Source: Arthrobacter sp. PvP023 (GTDB taxonomy: Bacteria; Actinomycetota; Actinomycetes; Actinomycetales; Micrococcaceae). From it: a stretch of DNA of 64,000 nt. Positions 51,098 to 59,707 of the stretch are shown in pieces (the stretch's first letter is position 1; the number at the start of each line of letters is the position of its first letter). The translations under genes were made by a program, and so were the position numbers. Location of the stretch: assembly GCF_017832975.1 (NCBI RefSeq), contig NZ_JAFIBI010000001.1:1488001-1552000 (forward strand), in the 5' to 3' direction. Under the pieces are notes generated by a model. The model was not told the origin of the DNA. It saw only the letters and a list, made by a program, of their open reading frames with translations, and searched no databases.

Positions 51098-52354
51098 ATG
51101 GCAATTCAGGACATTTACCCCACGGCGCTGCGCCTGCTGGGCCGCCCCGTACTGGTGGTGGGCGGCGGGCCGGTGGCCACGCGCCGCACCAAAGGGCTGC
51201 TCGACGCCGGTGCCCGGGTAACCGTGGTTGCCCCCGCTGCCTCCGCGGGACTGAGGGAACTGGCCGACGCCGGCCTCCTCACCTGGGAGCAGCGCCCCTA
51301 CCGTACGTCCGACGTCGACGGCGTCTGGTTCGTCCAGACCGCAACCGGCGATTCCGCCGTGGACGCCCTGGTTTCGGCGGACGCCGAGGAGCAGCGCATC
51401 TGGTGCGTCAACGCTTCCGACCACGAAGCCTCAGCCGCGTGGACGCCCGCGGTTGCCGTGGTGGACGACGTGCAGATCGCCGTGAACGCCGGGGGAGACC
51501 CGCGCCGCGCCATGGCACTGCGTGACGCCGTGGCCACCGCGCTGGAAACCGGCGACCTTCCGCTGCGCCGCCAGCGGGCGCACCGGGGAAGCGTGGCCCT
51601 GGTGGGCGGCGGTCCCGGCGACACCGGGCTCATCACCGTCCGCGGCCGCAGGCTCCTCGGCCAGGCCGACGTCGTGGTGGCGGACCGCCTGGGCCCCCGC
51701 GAACTGCTGAACGAACTGGCCCCGGACGTCCGCGTCATCGAGGTAGGCAAGACCCCCGGCCACCATCCCGTGCCCCAGGCCGACATCAACCGGATCCTCG
51801 TCGACGAAGCCCTCGCCGGCCACCGGGTGGTCAGGCTCAAGGGCGGAGACCCCTACGTGCTGGGACGCGGCGGCGAAGAAGCCGAGTTCTGCCGCCAGCA
51901 CGGCGTCGAGGTTGAAGTGGTCCCCGGCGTGACGTCGGCGATTTCCGTTCCCGCTGCAGCCGGCATTCCCGTCACGCACCGCGGCCTGGCCAAGGGCTTC
52001 AGCGTGGTCACCGGGCACGAGGAACTCTCCGAGGTCCCGGCCCGGTCCGACCACACCATCGTGCTGCTCATGGGAGTGGGCCAGCTCCGCGAATCCACCG
52101 CAGCCCTGGCCGCTGCCGGTTTGCCTCAGGACACTCCAGTTGGCATCGTTGAGAACGGCTATTTGCCCAATCAGCGCGTGACCATCGGCACTGTCGGTTC
52201 CATCGCTGACCAGGCCGAGGCCGCCGGCGTCGCGAATCCCGCGGTGATCGTGATCGGTGACGTTGTCCGCGTCAGCCCGTTCGCGCCGTCGCACTTCAAG
52301 ACCGCCGACTACAGCACCACCACCCCGAACCGCCCCCGCGTACTGACCAAGTAG
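51098..52354 (+). CDS. cysG: siroheme synthase (dehydrogenase plus methyltransferase)
   Basis: 418 residues, bifunctional or trifunctional. N-terminal NAD-binding precorrin-2 dehydrogenase domain ([23 protein letters not shown]) fused to uroporphyrinogen-III C-methyltransferase: [53 protein letters not shown] and [23 protein letters not shown]. It makes sirohydrochlorin for the chelatase at 36806 and siroheme for NirA. An ATG at 51074 is an alternative, but the promoter geometry favours 51098. Confidence 0.92.
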   Translation: MAIQDIYPTALRLLGRPVLVVGGGPVATRRTKGLLDAGARVTVVAPAASAGLRELADAGLLTWEQRPYRTSDVDGVWFVQTATGDSAVDALVSADAEEQRIWCVNASDHEASAAWTPAVAVVDDVQIAVNAGGDPRRAMALRDAVATALETGDLPLRRQRAHRGSVALVGGGPGDTGLITVRGRRLLGQADVVVADRLGPRELLNELAPDVRVIEVGKTPGHHPVPQADINRILVDEALAGHRVVRLKGGDPYVLGRGGEEAEFCRQHGVEVEVVPGVTSAISVPAAAGIPVTHRGLAKGFSVVTGHEELSEVPARSDHTIVLLMGVGQLRESTAALAAAGLPQDTPVGIVENGYLPNQRVTIGTVGSIADQAEAAGVANPAVIVIGDVVRVSPFAPSHFKTADYSTTTPNRPRVLTK

Positions 52355-52367
52355 CCCGAAGCCCCTT

Positions 52368-52433
52368 CCCAACTAGCTCGCAGTTAACGCTCCCAAAAGC
52401 CGTTTTCACGACGTTAAGTGCGAGTCAGTTGGG
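52368..52433. repeat. palindrome C between cysG and fprA
   Basis: 22-nt arms, 19 matching, at 52368-52389 (CCCAACTAGCTCGCAGTTAA...) and 52412-52433, spacer 22 nt. It probably ends the cysG transcript; the right arm abuts the leader of fprA. Confidence 0.75.
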
Positions 52434-52460
52434 CCGTGACAGAAAAAAAGGAACACAGCC

Positions 52461-53924
52461 GTGTCAACTAGCACCACCGTAGGTTCTGCCGCCCGCCCGC
52501 TCCGGGTCGCCGTCGTGGGTTCCGGCCCCGCCGGCGTGTACGCCGCCGACATCCTCACCAAGAGCGAAGCCGTCAAGAGCGGCGAGCTGACCGTGAGCAT
52601 CGACCTCTTTGACCGCTACCCGGCGCCCTACGGCCTGATCCGTTACGGCGTGGCCCCGGACCACCCGCGCATCAAGGGCATCGTCAACGCGCTGCACAAG
52701 GTCCTGGACCGCGGCGACATCCGCTTCTTCGGCAACGTTGATTACGGCACGGACCTCTCCATCGAGGACCTGCGCACCCACTACGACGCCGTCATCTTCG
52801 CCACCGGCGCCATCAAGGACGCGGACCTGAACATCCCGGGCATCGAACTCGAGGGCTCCTACGGCGGCGCCGACTTCGTGTCCTGGTACGACGGACACCC
52901 CGACGTGTCCCGCGAATGGCCGCTGGATGCCAAGGAAATCGCCGTGATCGGCAACGGCAACGTGGCACTGGACGTGGCCCGCATGCTCTCCAAGCACGCC
53001 GACGACCTGCTGGTCTCCGAGATCCCGGACAACGTCTACGCCGGCCTGAAGTCCTCGCCCGTCACGGATGTGCACGTCTTCGGCCGCCGCGGCCCGGCCC
53101 AGGTGAAGTTCACCCCGCTGGAACTGCGCGAGCTGGCCCACTCCAAGGACGTGGACATCATCCTGTACCCGGAGGACTTCGAGTTCGACGAGGAATCCGA
53201 CCGCCAGGTCCAGAGCAACAACCAGACCAAGACCATGGTGGGCACCCTCACCAACTGGATCGCTGAGCAGCCCGAGGACCTTTCCGAGCTCACGGCCTCC
53301 CGCCGCCTGCACCTGCACTTCCTGCACAGCCCGGTTGAGGTGTACGACGACGCCGAGACCCCCGGCCGCGTTGCCGGCATCAAGTTTGAGCGCACCGAGC
53401 TGGACGGCACGGGCAACGCCCGCGGCACCGGCGAGTTCGTGGACTACCCGGTCCAGGCCGTGTACCGCGCGATCGGCTACTTCGGTTCCGCCCTCCCGGA
53501 GGTCGAGTTCGACCACAAGAAGGGTGTTGTACCGAACGACGGCGGCCGCGTCCTGGACGCTGCCGGCACCCACGTGCCGGGCATCTACGCCACCGGCTGG
53601 ATCAAGCGCGGACCGGTGGGCCTGATCGGCCACACCAAGGGCGACGCCCTGGAGACCGTGACCTACCTGCTGGAAGACCGTGCGAACTTGCCGCTCGCCG
53701 CATCACCGGCGCCGGACGCCGTCGTCGAACTCCTGGAAGACCGCGGCGTGAAGTACACCAGTTGGGAAGGCTGGCTGGCCCTGGACGCACACGAGCGCGC
53801 CCTCGGCGAAAAGGCCACCGAGACCGGATCGCACGGCGTGGAGGTTGCCCGCGAGCGGGTCAAGGTTGTGCCGCGCGAGGACATGGTGTCCATCTCCCGC
53901 GACGGAGTGGCCGCTCAGGTCTAG
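52461..53924 (+). CDS. fprA: ferredoxin-NADP reductase (FprA type)
   Basis: 487 residues, adrenodoxin-reductase-like flavoprotein. FAD motif RVAVVGSGPAGVYAADIL, RYPAPYGLIRYGVAPDHP, NADP motif IAVIGNGNVALDVARML, and the C-terminal GIYATGWIKRGPVGLIGHTKGDA. It can pass NADPH electrons to ferredoxin and so to NirA, which fits its place beside cysG. GTG start with AAGGA 8-9 nt upstream. It is bracketed by palindromes C and D. Confidence 0.93.
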   Translation: MSTSTTVGSAARPLRVAVVGSGPAGVYAADILTKSEAVKSGELTVSIDLFDRYPAPYGLIRYGVAPDHPRIKGIVNALHKVLDRGDIRFFGNVDYGTDLSIEDLRTHYDAVIFATGAIKDADLNIPGIELEGSYGGADFVSWYDGHPDVSREWPLDAKEIAVIGNGNVALDVARMLSKHADDLLVSEIPDNVYAGLKSSPVTDVHVFGRRGPAQVKFTPLELRELAHSKDVDIILYPEDFEFDEESDRQVQSNNQTKTMVGTLTNWIAEQPEDLSELTASRRLHLHFLHSPVEVYDDAETPGRVAGIKFERTELDGTGNARGTGEFVDYPVQAVYRAIGYFGSALPEVEFDHKKGVVPNDGGRVLDAAGTHVPGIYATGWIKRGPVGLIGHTKGDALETVTYLLEDRANLPLAASPAPDAVVELLEDRGVKYTSWEGWLALDAHERALGEKATETGSHGVEVARERVKVVPREDMVSISRDGVAAQV

Positions 53925-53952
53925 CCGCACCCTTCTTAAGCGCGAACCCTTT

Positions 53953-54017
53953 AGCGCGAACCGGCAGCTAATGACCGCACACCACGCGGTTGACGTCATT
54001 AGCTGCCAGTTCGCGCT
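53953..54017. repeat. palindrome D between convergent fprA and SRPBCC genes
   Basis: 23-bp arms at 53953-53975 (AGCGCGAACCGGCAGCTAAT...) and 53995-54017 with one mismatch and a 19-nt loop. Outside it, CTTAAG occurs on both sides (53935 and 54022 regions), and the AGCGCGAACC segment is repeated once more at 53939. Likely a bidirectional terminator. Confidence 0.9.
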
Positions 54018-54022
54018 TTGGC

Positions 54023-54481
54023 TTAAGCCCCCGCGCCGCCCGAGCTCCCCGCGCCGCCCGAGGCCATGAGCTCCAGCCGGTTCAGCGTTTCGGTGTTCCG
54101 GACCGAGATCAGCGGGTCGCGGATGAACTTGGGGATCTTCCGGCCCGGGCCTTTGGTGGCGTCCTCGGCGATGGTCACCTTGCACCCGGTTTCCTCCGGC
54201 TCCAGCGTGATCACCACCTTGGCCTCTCCCAGGGGCCAGCCCCGTGCAATCAGCTCGATGGACTTGCCCGGATCCGACGCCGTCACTGTGGTTTTGTCGT
54301 TGATCAGCAGCGGCCACGCTCCCACTGAGTGGTGCAGCACCGCGTCGGCAGCGGGCCACAGTGCGTCCACATCCCTGATCCTTGACGCGCCCACCACCCA
54401 GCCCGAGTAGAGCCAGCCGTCGGCGATGACGTTCCAGACGTCGGCCGGAGGTGTGAGGAAACTCTTGGAAACAGTAGCCAT
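54023..54481 (-). CDS. SRPBCC (polyketide cyclase-like) protein
   Basis: 152 residues: SKSFLTPPADVWNVIADGWLYSGW, later TVTASDPGKSIELIARGWPLGEAKVVITLEPEETGCKVTI, the strand pattern of SRPBCC domains. Ends in a Ser/Gly/Ala tail (GGAGSSGGAGA). Function unknown. It is 42 nt downstream of the DUF1206 gene. Confidence 0.75.
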   Translation of the reverse strand: MATVSKSFLTPPADVWNVIADGWLYSGWVVGASRIRDVDALWPAADAVLHHSVGAWPLLINDKTTVTASDPGKSIELIARGWPLGEAKVVITLEPEETGCKVTIAEDATKGPGRKIPKFIRDPLISVRNTETLNRLELMASGGAGSSGGAGA

Positions 54482-54523
54482 TTGTGTGCTCGCTTTCTGT
54501 GCTCCGTGCTCGGTTGTGCCAGC

Positions 54524-55351
54524 CTACATGCGGCCAAATCTGGCCCGGACCAGGGCGAACAACCCGTAGCTGATGAGGCCCGCCGCGATGGCAGTCAGGA
54601 GATACGGCCCCGCGGGGTGGTCCCGCAGTGCCTTGAGGCTGCCGTCCAGCCCGGTTGATTCGCCGGGGCGGTTGGTGGCGGCTGCCACCACGAACAGCAG
54701 TCCCGCCAGGATCAGGGCGACGCCTTTGGCGACATGCCCGGCAACGCCCAGCGCGCTGATCATGCGTCCGCGCCGGGAGCCTTCGAAATGGTGCAGTTCC
54801 TCTTTGAACTGCTTCCGGACGCCCTTGACGATGAAATAGATTCCGACGCCGATCACGGTCAGCCCCAGCGCGATCAGTGCCGGAATCCCCAGGGGTCCGC
54901 GCACCACGGCCGTGCTGAAGTCCCTCGTGGAATCGCCCGAGTCGCCGCGCATTCCAACCGCGAACCCAGCAAAGGTGAGCCCCACGCTGCCGTAGGCCAC
55001 AGCGAGGAAACCGGATGAGATCAGCTTGCCGAGCCGCTGGCCTGGCGGGAGGTGTCGGGCCCGGAGGGTGGCTTCGCTGAGCTGCCATAGCGCCAGGCCC
55101 GCACAGCCGATCAGCCCCGCCCACATCACAGCGGGACCCCACGGATTCGCGGCGAGCTGCTCGATGGCTCCCGTCGGCTCGGCCTGCCCGGGCTTGCCGA
55201 GTGCCAAGGCGATGGCGATGGCCCCGATCACGATGTGAAGCACGGCCATGACGGCAAAACCGGAACGCGCGACGACGTCCAGCGCCTTGGTGTTCGACAC
55301 CGCTTCGGCCGCATCGGCGGCTTCGCCGATGGCCGTGTCTTCATCTGCCAT
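54524..55351 (-). CDS. DUF1206 membrane protein
   Basis: 275 residues with six membrane helices arranged as three repeats, each starting near Arg/Lys-x-Gly: VVARSGFAVMAVLHIVIGAIAIALALG, then LGKLISSGFLAVAYGSVGLTFAGFAVG, then LGVAGHVAKGVALILAGLLFVVAA. This three-fold pattern defines DUF1206. Function unknown. Confidence 0.85.
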   Translation of the reverse strand: MADEDTAIGEAADAAEAVSNTKALDVVARSGFAVMAVLHIVIGAIAIALALGKPGQAEPTGAIEQLAANPWGPAVMWAGLIGCAGLALWQLSEATLRARHLPPGQRLGKLISSGFLAVAYGSVGLTFAGFAVGMRGDSGDSTRDFSTAVVRGPLGIPALIALGLTVIGVGIYFIVKGVRKQFKEELHHFEGSRRGRMISALGVAGHVAKGVALILAGLLFVVAAATNRPGESTGLDGSLKALRDHPAGPYLLTAIAAGLISYGLFALVRARFGRM

Positions 55352-55353
55352 CG

Positions 55354-55665
55354 CTAGCCGTTCATGGGGCCTTCGGCGTGGACCTGGTCGGCGCCCGGGC
55401 CGGTTAGTTTCACGGTGCAGCGGACTATGAGCTGCTCCGGTGCCGTGTGGACATCCGCCAAGGTTTCGCCCGGGTTGATCACCGTGTAGGTTTCGGTGCC
55501 CTCCTCGACGCCGAAGCCGCGGGAGGCGGCATCCTGGGTGGCGTTGGCGAGGGCGTCGCGGCGCAGTTCGTCCAGATACGCCTCATCTCCGGACCGTGAG
55601 AGATCACCAAATGCCCAACCGAAAAGCGTTCCGGATCCGTTCATATCGCTGATTTTACGCATCAT
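55354..55665 (-). CDS. small conserved-looking protein, unknown
   Basis: About 100-103 residues. GWAFGDLSRSGDEAYLDELRRDALANATQDAAS is helical and acidic; the rest is beta-rich (ETYTVINPGETLADV). I recognise no family. Start is uncertain: ATGs at 55665, 55662 and 55644, with GGTAGGG just before the first. It ends 2 nt before the DUF1206 start, so the two are co-transcribed. Confidence 0.55.
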   Translation of the reverse strand: MMRKISDMNGSGTLFGWAFGDLSRSGDEAYLDELRRDALANATQDAASRGFGVEEGTETYTVINPGETLADVHTAPEQLIVRCTVKLTGPGADQVHAEGPMNG

Positions 55666-55697
55666 CCACCCTACCAAGATATTGCTAAGGGTGCTTA

Positions 55698-56900
55698 CTA
55701 TCGTCCCGGTGCCGCCACTTCGGTTTCCAGGCTCCCGGAGCTTCCCGCGTCAGCCGGAGCGGTGGGTTCCTTGGCGTCCGCGGAGTTCGCAGGCCCTTGT
55801 TCCTTGCCGTCAGTAGTCCAAACCTGGATGATCGCCCAGACCACGGCGGCCAGCGGAACGGAGAGTACGGCGCCGATGATGCCGGCGAGGATGGTTCCCG
55901 CAGTCAAGGCCAGCAGGATCACCAGGGCATGCAACTGCAGGGACTTGCCCATCACCACGGGTTGAAGCAGGTTGCCCTCGAGCTGGTTGACGGCGATGAC
56001 CACGATCACCACAACCAGCGCGACGACGGGACCATTGGCTACCAGCGCCACCAGGGCGGCGAGGATACCCGCCACGGTGGCGCCCACGATCGGGACGAAG
56101 GCGCCGATGAAGACGATGATGGCCAGCGGGATGGCCAGCGGAACCTGCAGGATCAGCAGCGCAGTGCCGATTGCCAGGGTGTCCACCAGTGCGACGATGG
56201 CCGTCCCGCGCACGTAATCGCCCAGGACCTGAATGGTGCGTGCACCCGAGCGGCGCAGCTTGGCCTCGCGGGCGCCGGTGTAGGGCCGCAGGAAGAAATT
56301 CCAGATACCTGTCCCGTCTTTGAGGAAGAAGAAAAGGATGACCACCATCAGGCTTGCCCCGGCAAGGAACTCGGTGATGACGGACAGTCCGGTGATGGCT
56401 CCGGAGCGGACCTGGCTGCTGGCGGCAAAGTCCACGATGGCTGCGCGGGCCTGTTCGATCTGCTCGCCGTCCACGGGAAGGGGGCCGTTGAGCAGGAAGG
56501 ACTGCAGCTCGTCCAGGCCGGACGATGCCTGGCTTACCAGTTCGCCCCACTGGCTGCGGATGGAGGCCACAATGACTGTGGTGACGCCGGCCAGCACGGC
56601 AAGCAGGGCCACGAAAGCAACCGCCGTTGCCGCTGAGCCGGGCAGGCCCCGGCGCTTCAGGAGGTTGACGAACGGTGCGATGGCGGCCGCCAGGATCAGG
56701 GCGATCAGCACGGGAATGACCAGCAGCCGGATCTGCAGCAGCGCGAAGACGGAGACCACTACCACGGTGAGGACCAGCAGGATCTGGGCCGAGCGAACGC
56801 CCACCCTGCCCAAGCCGTCCGCCCAGGGGTCCGGGCGTTTACCGTCCACAGTGATGTCGACTGATCTGGCCAAGGGGTACTCCAATTCGTCAGCGTGCAA
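55698..56900 (-). CDS. AI-2E family transporter-like membrane protein
   Basis: 400 residues with about eight membrane helices and the family segment GAFVPIVGATVAGILAALVAL followed by NQLEGNLLQPVVMGKSLQLH. The family (PF01594) includes autoinducer-2 exporters and sodium/proton antiporters, so substrate is unknown. C-terminal Pro/Ala/Glu tail is not conserved. Confidence 0.88.
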   Translation of the reverse strand: MHADELEYPLARSVDITVDGKRPDPWADGLGRVGVRSAQILLVLTVVVVSVFALLQIRLLVIPVLIALILAAAIAPFVNLLKRRGLPGSAATAVAFVALLAVLAGVTTVIVASIRSQWGELVSQASSGLDELQSFLLNGPLPVDGEQIEQARAAIVDFAASSQVRSGAITGLSVITEFLAGASLMVVILFFFLKDGTGIWNFFLRPYTGAREAKLRRSGARTIQVLGDYVRGTAIVALVDTLAIGTALLILQVPLAIPLAIIVFIGAFVPIVGATVAGILAALVALVANGPVVALVVVIVVIAVNQLEGNLLQPVVMGKSLQLHALVILLALTAGTILAGIIGAVLSVPLAAVVWAIIQVWTTDGKEQGPANSADAKEPTAPADAGSSGSLETEVAAPGR

Positions 56901-56996
56901 GAACGGGGCGCCCAGGCCGGCCGAGGCCAGTATCGGGGCTCCCCAAGCAACTAAGCCTACTGATTTACCGGGCCTCCCGCTGATCGGCCGCAGTCC

Positions 56997-57677
56997 CTAC
57001 ACTCCGAGCCACTCCGCGCAGGAGTTCAGGTTCCGGTTGACGCTGTCCACGGCCGCGGCTTCATCGTGCGCTTCGATGGCTTCCACCAGCTCGCCGTGCC
57101 CTTCGTCAGGGAGCCCGTTGAAGCCGCTGCGGCGCTGCTGGCGAAGCAGGTCCGCGTGGAACACGCCGCCGAAACTGACGTACAGCTCGTGCAGCAGCGG
57201 ATTCCCGGAGGCCTGCGCCACCAGCACGTGGAAATCCCAGTCGGCGCGGGCCCAAGCGGCGTAGTCCTCGGAGTTCCAGGCGTCGCGGCGGTCCGTGAGC
57301 AGCGCCGTCATAGCGGCAATATGTTCCGGTTTGGCGTTGCGGGCTGCCAGCCGCGCCGCCTGCGTGTCCAGGCCGATGCGGACCTCGAGGATGTGTTCCT
57401 GGGTGTGGTCCTTGTACATGCGCTGCGCCGCGCCGGAGATCTCGCTGGTTGCCCGGACATAGGTGCCGTCGCCGCGGCGGACTTCCAGCATTCCGCCGTG
57501 GGCCAGTGCCTTGATGGCCTCGCGGAGGGTGCCCCGGGAGACGCCCAGCCGGGCCATCAGCTCGGGTTCGGCGGGGATCTTCTGCTGCAGCTGCCATTCA
57601 CCGGAGTGGATCATCCCGCGGAGCTTGTCCGTGATTTCGTCGGCCAGTACGGGCCGGTGCGAAGCTGTGAGGGTCAT
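56997..57677 (-). CDS. GntR-family regulator (FadR/FCD type)
   Basis: 226 residues. N-terminal winged helix (ADEITDKLRGMIHSGEWQLQQKIPAE, LMARLGVSRGTLREAIKAL) and C-terminal FCD all-helical ligand domain with metal-type His positions (DWDFHVLVAQASGN, HADLL). It overlaps the MFS gene by 4 nt (ATGA), so both are one transcript and it probably regulates that transcript. Confidence 0.92.
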   Translation of the reverse strand: MTLTASHRPVLADEITDKLRGMIHSGEWQLQQKIPAEPELMARLGVSRGTLREAIKALAHGGMLEVRRGDGTYVRATSEISGAAQRMYKDHTQEHILEVRIGLDTQAARLAARNAKPEHIAAMTALLTDRRDAWNSEDYAAWARADWDFHVLVAQASGNPLLHELYVSFGGVFHADLLRQQRRSGFNGLPDEGHGELVEAIEAHDEAAAVDSVNRNLNSCAEWLGV

Positions 57678-58903
57678 GGCCGGGTCCTTGCCGTCAGTAG
57701 GTGCCCCACCACGATCTGGGCCAGGGCGATGGCGAGCAGCAACACCAAGGGTACCGTCCAGCCGCCCGTGGCACTGTGCAGCAGGCCCATGCCGAACGGG
57801 CCGGCCGTGGCGAGCAGGTAGCCCACCGACTGTGCCAGCGTGGACATGGCGGTGGTTTCCGCCGTCGTGCGCCCGCTGCGGCTGATCATCACCATGACCA
57901 GCGGGAAGATGCCCAAGCCGAACCCCAGCAGCACTGCCGGGACGGCGGCGAGCGTGGCAGGCAGCAGCATCAGGGCGGCCACGCCGAAGAGCATGGTGAC
58001 GCTGGCGAGGTAGAAGGCCGGGCGCAGCATCCGCGGCCGGGACCCGATGGCGATCAGCACCATGCCGGCCGGGACGGAGACCAGCTGCATCAGTCCGAAC
58101 ATCAGCCCGCTGTCGCTAGCCGTCAGTCCGGTGGTGGTGAGCATGTACGGGAACCAGCTGAGCACGGCGTAGGCGAGGAGTGCCTGGAGCGTGAAAATCG
58201 CGGTGAGCAGGGCGCCCTTGCGGGTCCGCAGGAGCGGCCACGGGGAAATATTGGTGCCCCGGTCCGGGGTGGCATTCCGGTGTGCGTGGAGTGCCACCGG
58301 CAGGAAGCCCAGGAAGGCTGCGACGGACAGCAGGCCGATGGCGCCAAGACCCGCCGAGGCCGAGCCCAGGAGCTGCGCCACCGGAACCACCAGTACGGCG
58401 GTGACCGTGGCGCCCGTGGTCATGGTGACCGTGTAGAGAGCAGTCATGAGGGATGTGCGGTGCGCGTAGTGCTCCCTGATGAACGACGGCATGGCCACGT
58501 TGCAGACGGCGAGCCCGGACATCCCCACCACCGTCCCGGCCAGGAGCATGCCCGTCGACGGGATGCCGCGCAGCAGGAGTCCGGCGGCCAGCATTCCCAG
58601 CGCGAGCAGGATCGCCTTCTCCACGCCCATCCGCCGCGTCAGCCAGGACGTGGCCGCACCGGCAACCGCGAAACACAGGGTTGGCACGGACGGGATAACG
58701 GCAGCGATGAACGCCCCGTAGCCCAGGACTTCCTGGAGGTCGTGGAGGAGGGCGGAGGCTCCGGTGATGCCGGCGCGGAGGTTGAGTCCGATCAGCACCA
58801 CGGCAATGATTCCGAGGACGACGACGGCGCGCGGCCGGGCTGCACCGGCCGTGGCGGCGGGAGAGGTGTCAGTTCCGGGAGGTGCCGTCGTCGTGGTTGC
58901 CAT
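57674..58903 (-). CDS. MFS transporter (CynX/NimT type)
   Basis: 409 residues with twelve membrane helices. Features of the CynX/NimT group: LNLRAGITGASALLHDLQEVLG in the first helix and an RTS-type loop YAHRTSLMTALYTV. The group includes cyanate and 2-nitroimidazole transporters; substrate here is unknown. A GntR-type palindrome lies 19 nt upstream of the start. Confidence 0.88.
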   Translation of the reverse strand: MATTTTAPPGTDTSPAATAGAARPRAVVVLGIIAVVLIGLNLRAGITGASALLHDLQEVLGYGAFIAAVIPSVPTLCFAVAGAATSWLTRRMGVEKAILLALGMLAAGLLLRGIPSTGMLLAGTVVGMSGLAVCNVAMPSFIREHYAHRTSLMTALYTVTMTTGATVTAVLVVPVAQLLGSASAGLGAIGLLSVAAFLGFLPVALHAHRNATPDRGTNISPWPLLRTRKGALLTAIFTLQALLAYAVLSWFPYMLTTTGLTASDSGLMFGLMQLVSVPAGMVLIAIGSRPRMLRPAFYLASVTMLFGVAALMLLPATLAAVPAVLLGFGLGIFPLVMVMISRSGRTTAETTAMSTLAQSVGYLLATAGPFGMGLLHSATGGWTVPLVLLLAIALAQIVVGHLLTARTRP

Positions 58904-58913
58904 GCTTAAACAT

Positions 58914-58936
58914 TAGACGTTAGACGTTTGATGTCT
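58914..58936. promoter_or_regulatory. GntR-type operator overlapping the PPTase stop codon
   Basis: AGACGTTTGATGTCT (58922-58936) has AGAC/GTCT arms, preceded by a direct repeat TTAGACGTTAGACGT (from 58913). It covers the last codons and stop of the PPTase gene and lies just before the MFS start, where the FadR-type regulator would be expected to bind. Confidence 0.55.
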
Positions 58937-59693
58937 GCAAAGATGTGGCAAACATCTCCGGCAGACTCAAACGGTGCGCCGGCAAGCGTGCCCCCGACGA
59001 CACGGCAGCAACATAGCCCGGCGGAGCGGTCACGGGCCGGACCTCCAGGCCGTGGATCTCAGGCTGCCCGGGGCAGACTGCTGTCCGCAAACCGGTTCGG
59101 CGGGAGCCGTGGGTCCCGCCGTTGAATGCAAGCGCCACGGATGACGGCTCCACGGCCAGGCCGACACCCGCGGCCTTGAGTACGGCTTCCTTCGCCACCC
59201 ATAGCAGCATCCGGTCCGTCACGCTCGCCGAGCGCAGCAGGGCCCGTTCGGACGGCGCAGCAGTGAAGTCATCGAAACCGTCGAAGACCTGTTCCGGCAA
59301 GCGTTCGATGTCGGCTCCCAGAATGCTCCCCTCAGGACCGGCCGCCACCATCACGGCGCCATGGCTGCGTGAGAGGCTGAGGCAAACGCCCGGGACTGAC
59401 GGCTTGCCGTGGTCCGTCCCGCCGCAGCCGCCGCAGCGCCGGGCTATAGGGAGAGCGGGGGCTTCCCGGGGGCTCAAACCCAGCGACCAGGCCGCCAGCA
59501 GGCGGAATAGCGCATGAGACGCTTGGTAATCCGTCTGGTCTTCCGTCCGCCGGAAACGCCGGGACGCGGCTATTTCGCCTGGACTAAGGAACACCTGGAG
59601 ACCTCCGAAGGGGCCACAGGCGGAGGCGGCCTCAGCCGATGCAACGGCGAGGAAGGTGACGCTGTCGGCAGGCCCGCCGTCGTGCGCGTTCAC
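58920..59693 (-). CDS. 4'-phosphopantetheinyl transferase
   Basis: 257 residues, Sfp type, activating carrier domains such as the NRPS PCP. Conserved blocks: SLSRSHGAVMVAA, GADIERLPE (Mg-binding Asp and Glu) and LLWVAKEAVLKAAG. A GTG at 59693 preceded by AGGA is the likely start, 14 nt after the exporter permease gene; the upstream frame overlaps that gene. It is the last gene of the siderophore-type operon. Confidence 0.85.
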   Translation of the reverse strand: MNAHDGGPADSVTFLAVASAEAASACGPFGGLQVFLSPGEIAASRRFRRTEDQTDYQASHALFRLLAAWSLGLSPREAPALPIARRCGGCGGTDHGKPSVPGVCLSLSRSHGAVMVAAGPEGSILGADIERLPEQVFDGFDDFTAAPSERALLRSASVTDRMLLWVAKEAVLKAAGVGLAVEPSSVALAFNGGTHGSRRTGLRTAVCPGQPEIHGLEVRPVTAPPGYVAAVSSGARLPAHRLSLPEMFATSLQTSNV

Positions 59694-59707
59694 CGTGTCC
59701 TGACCAG

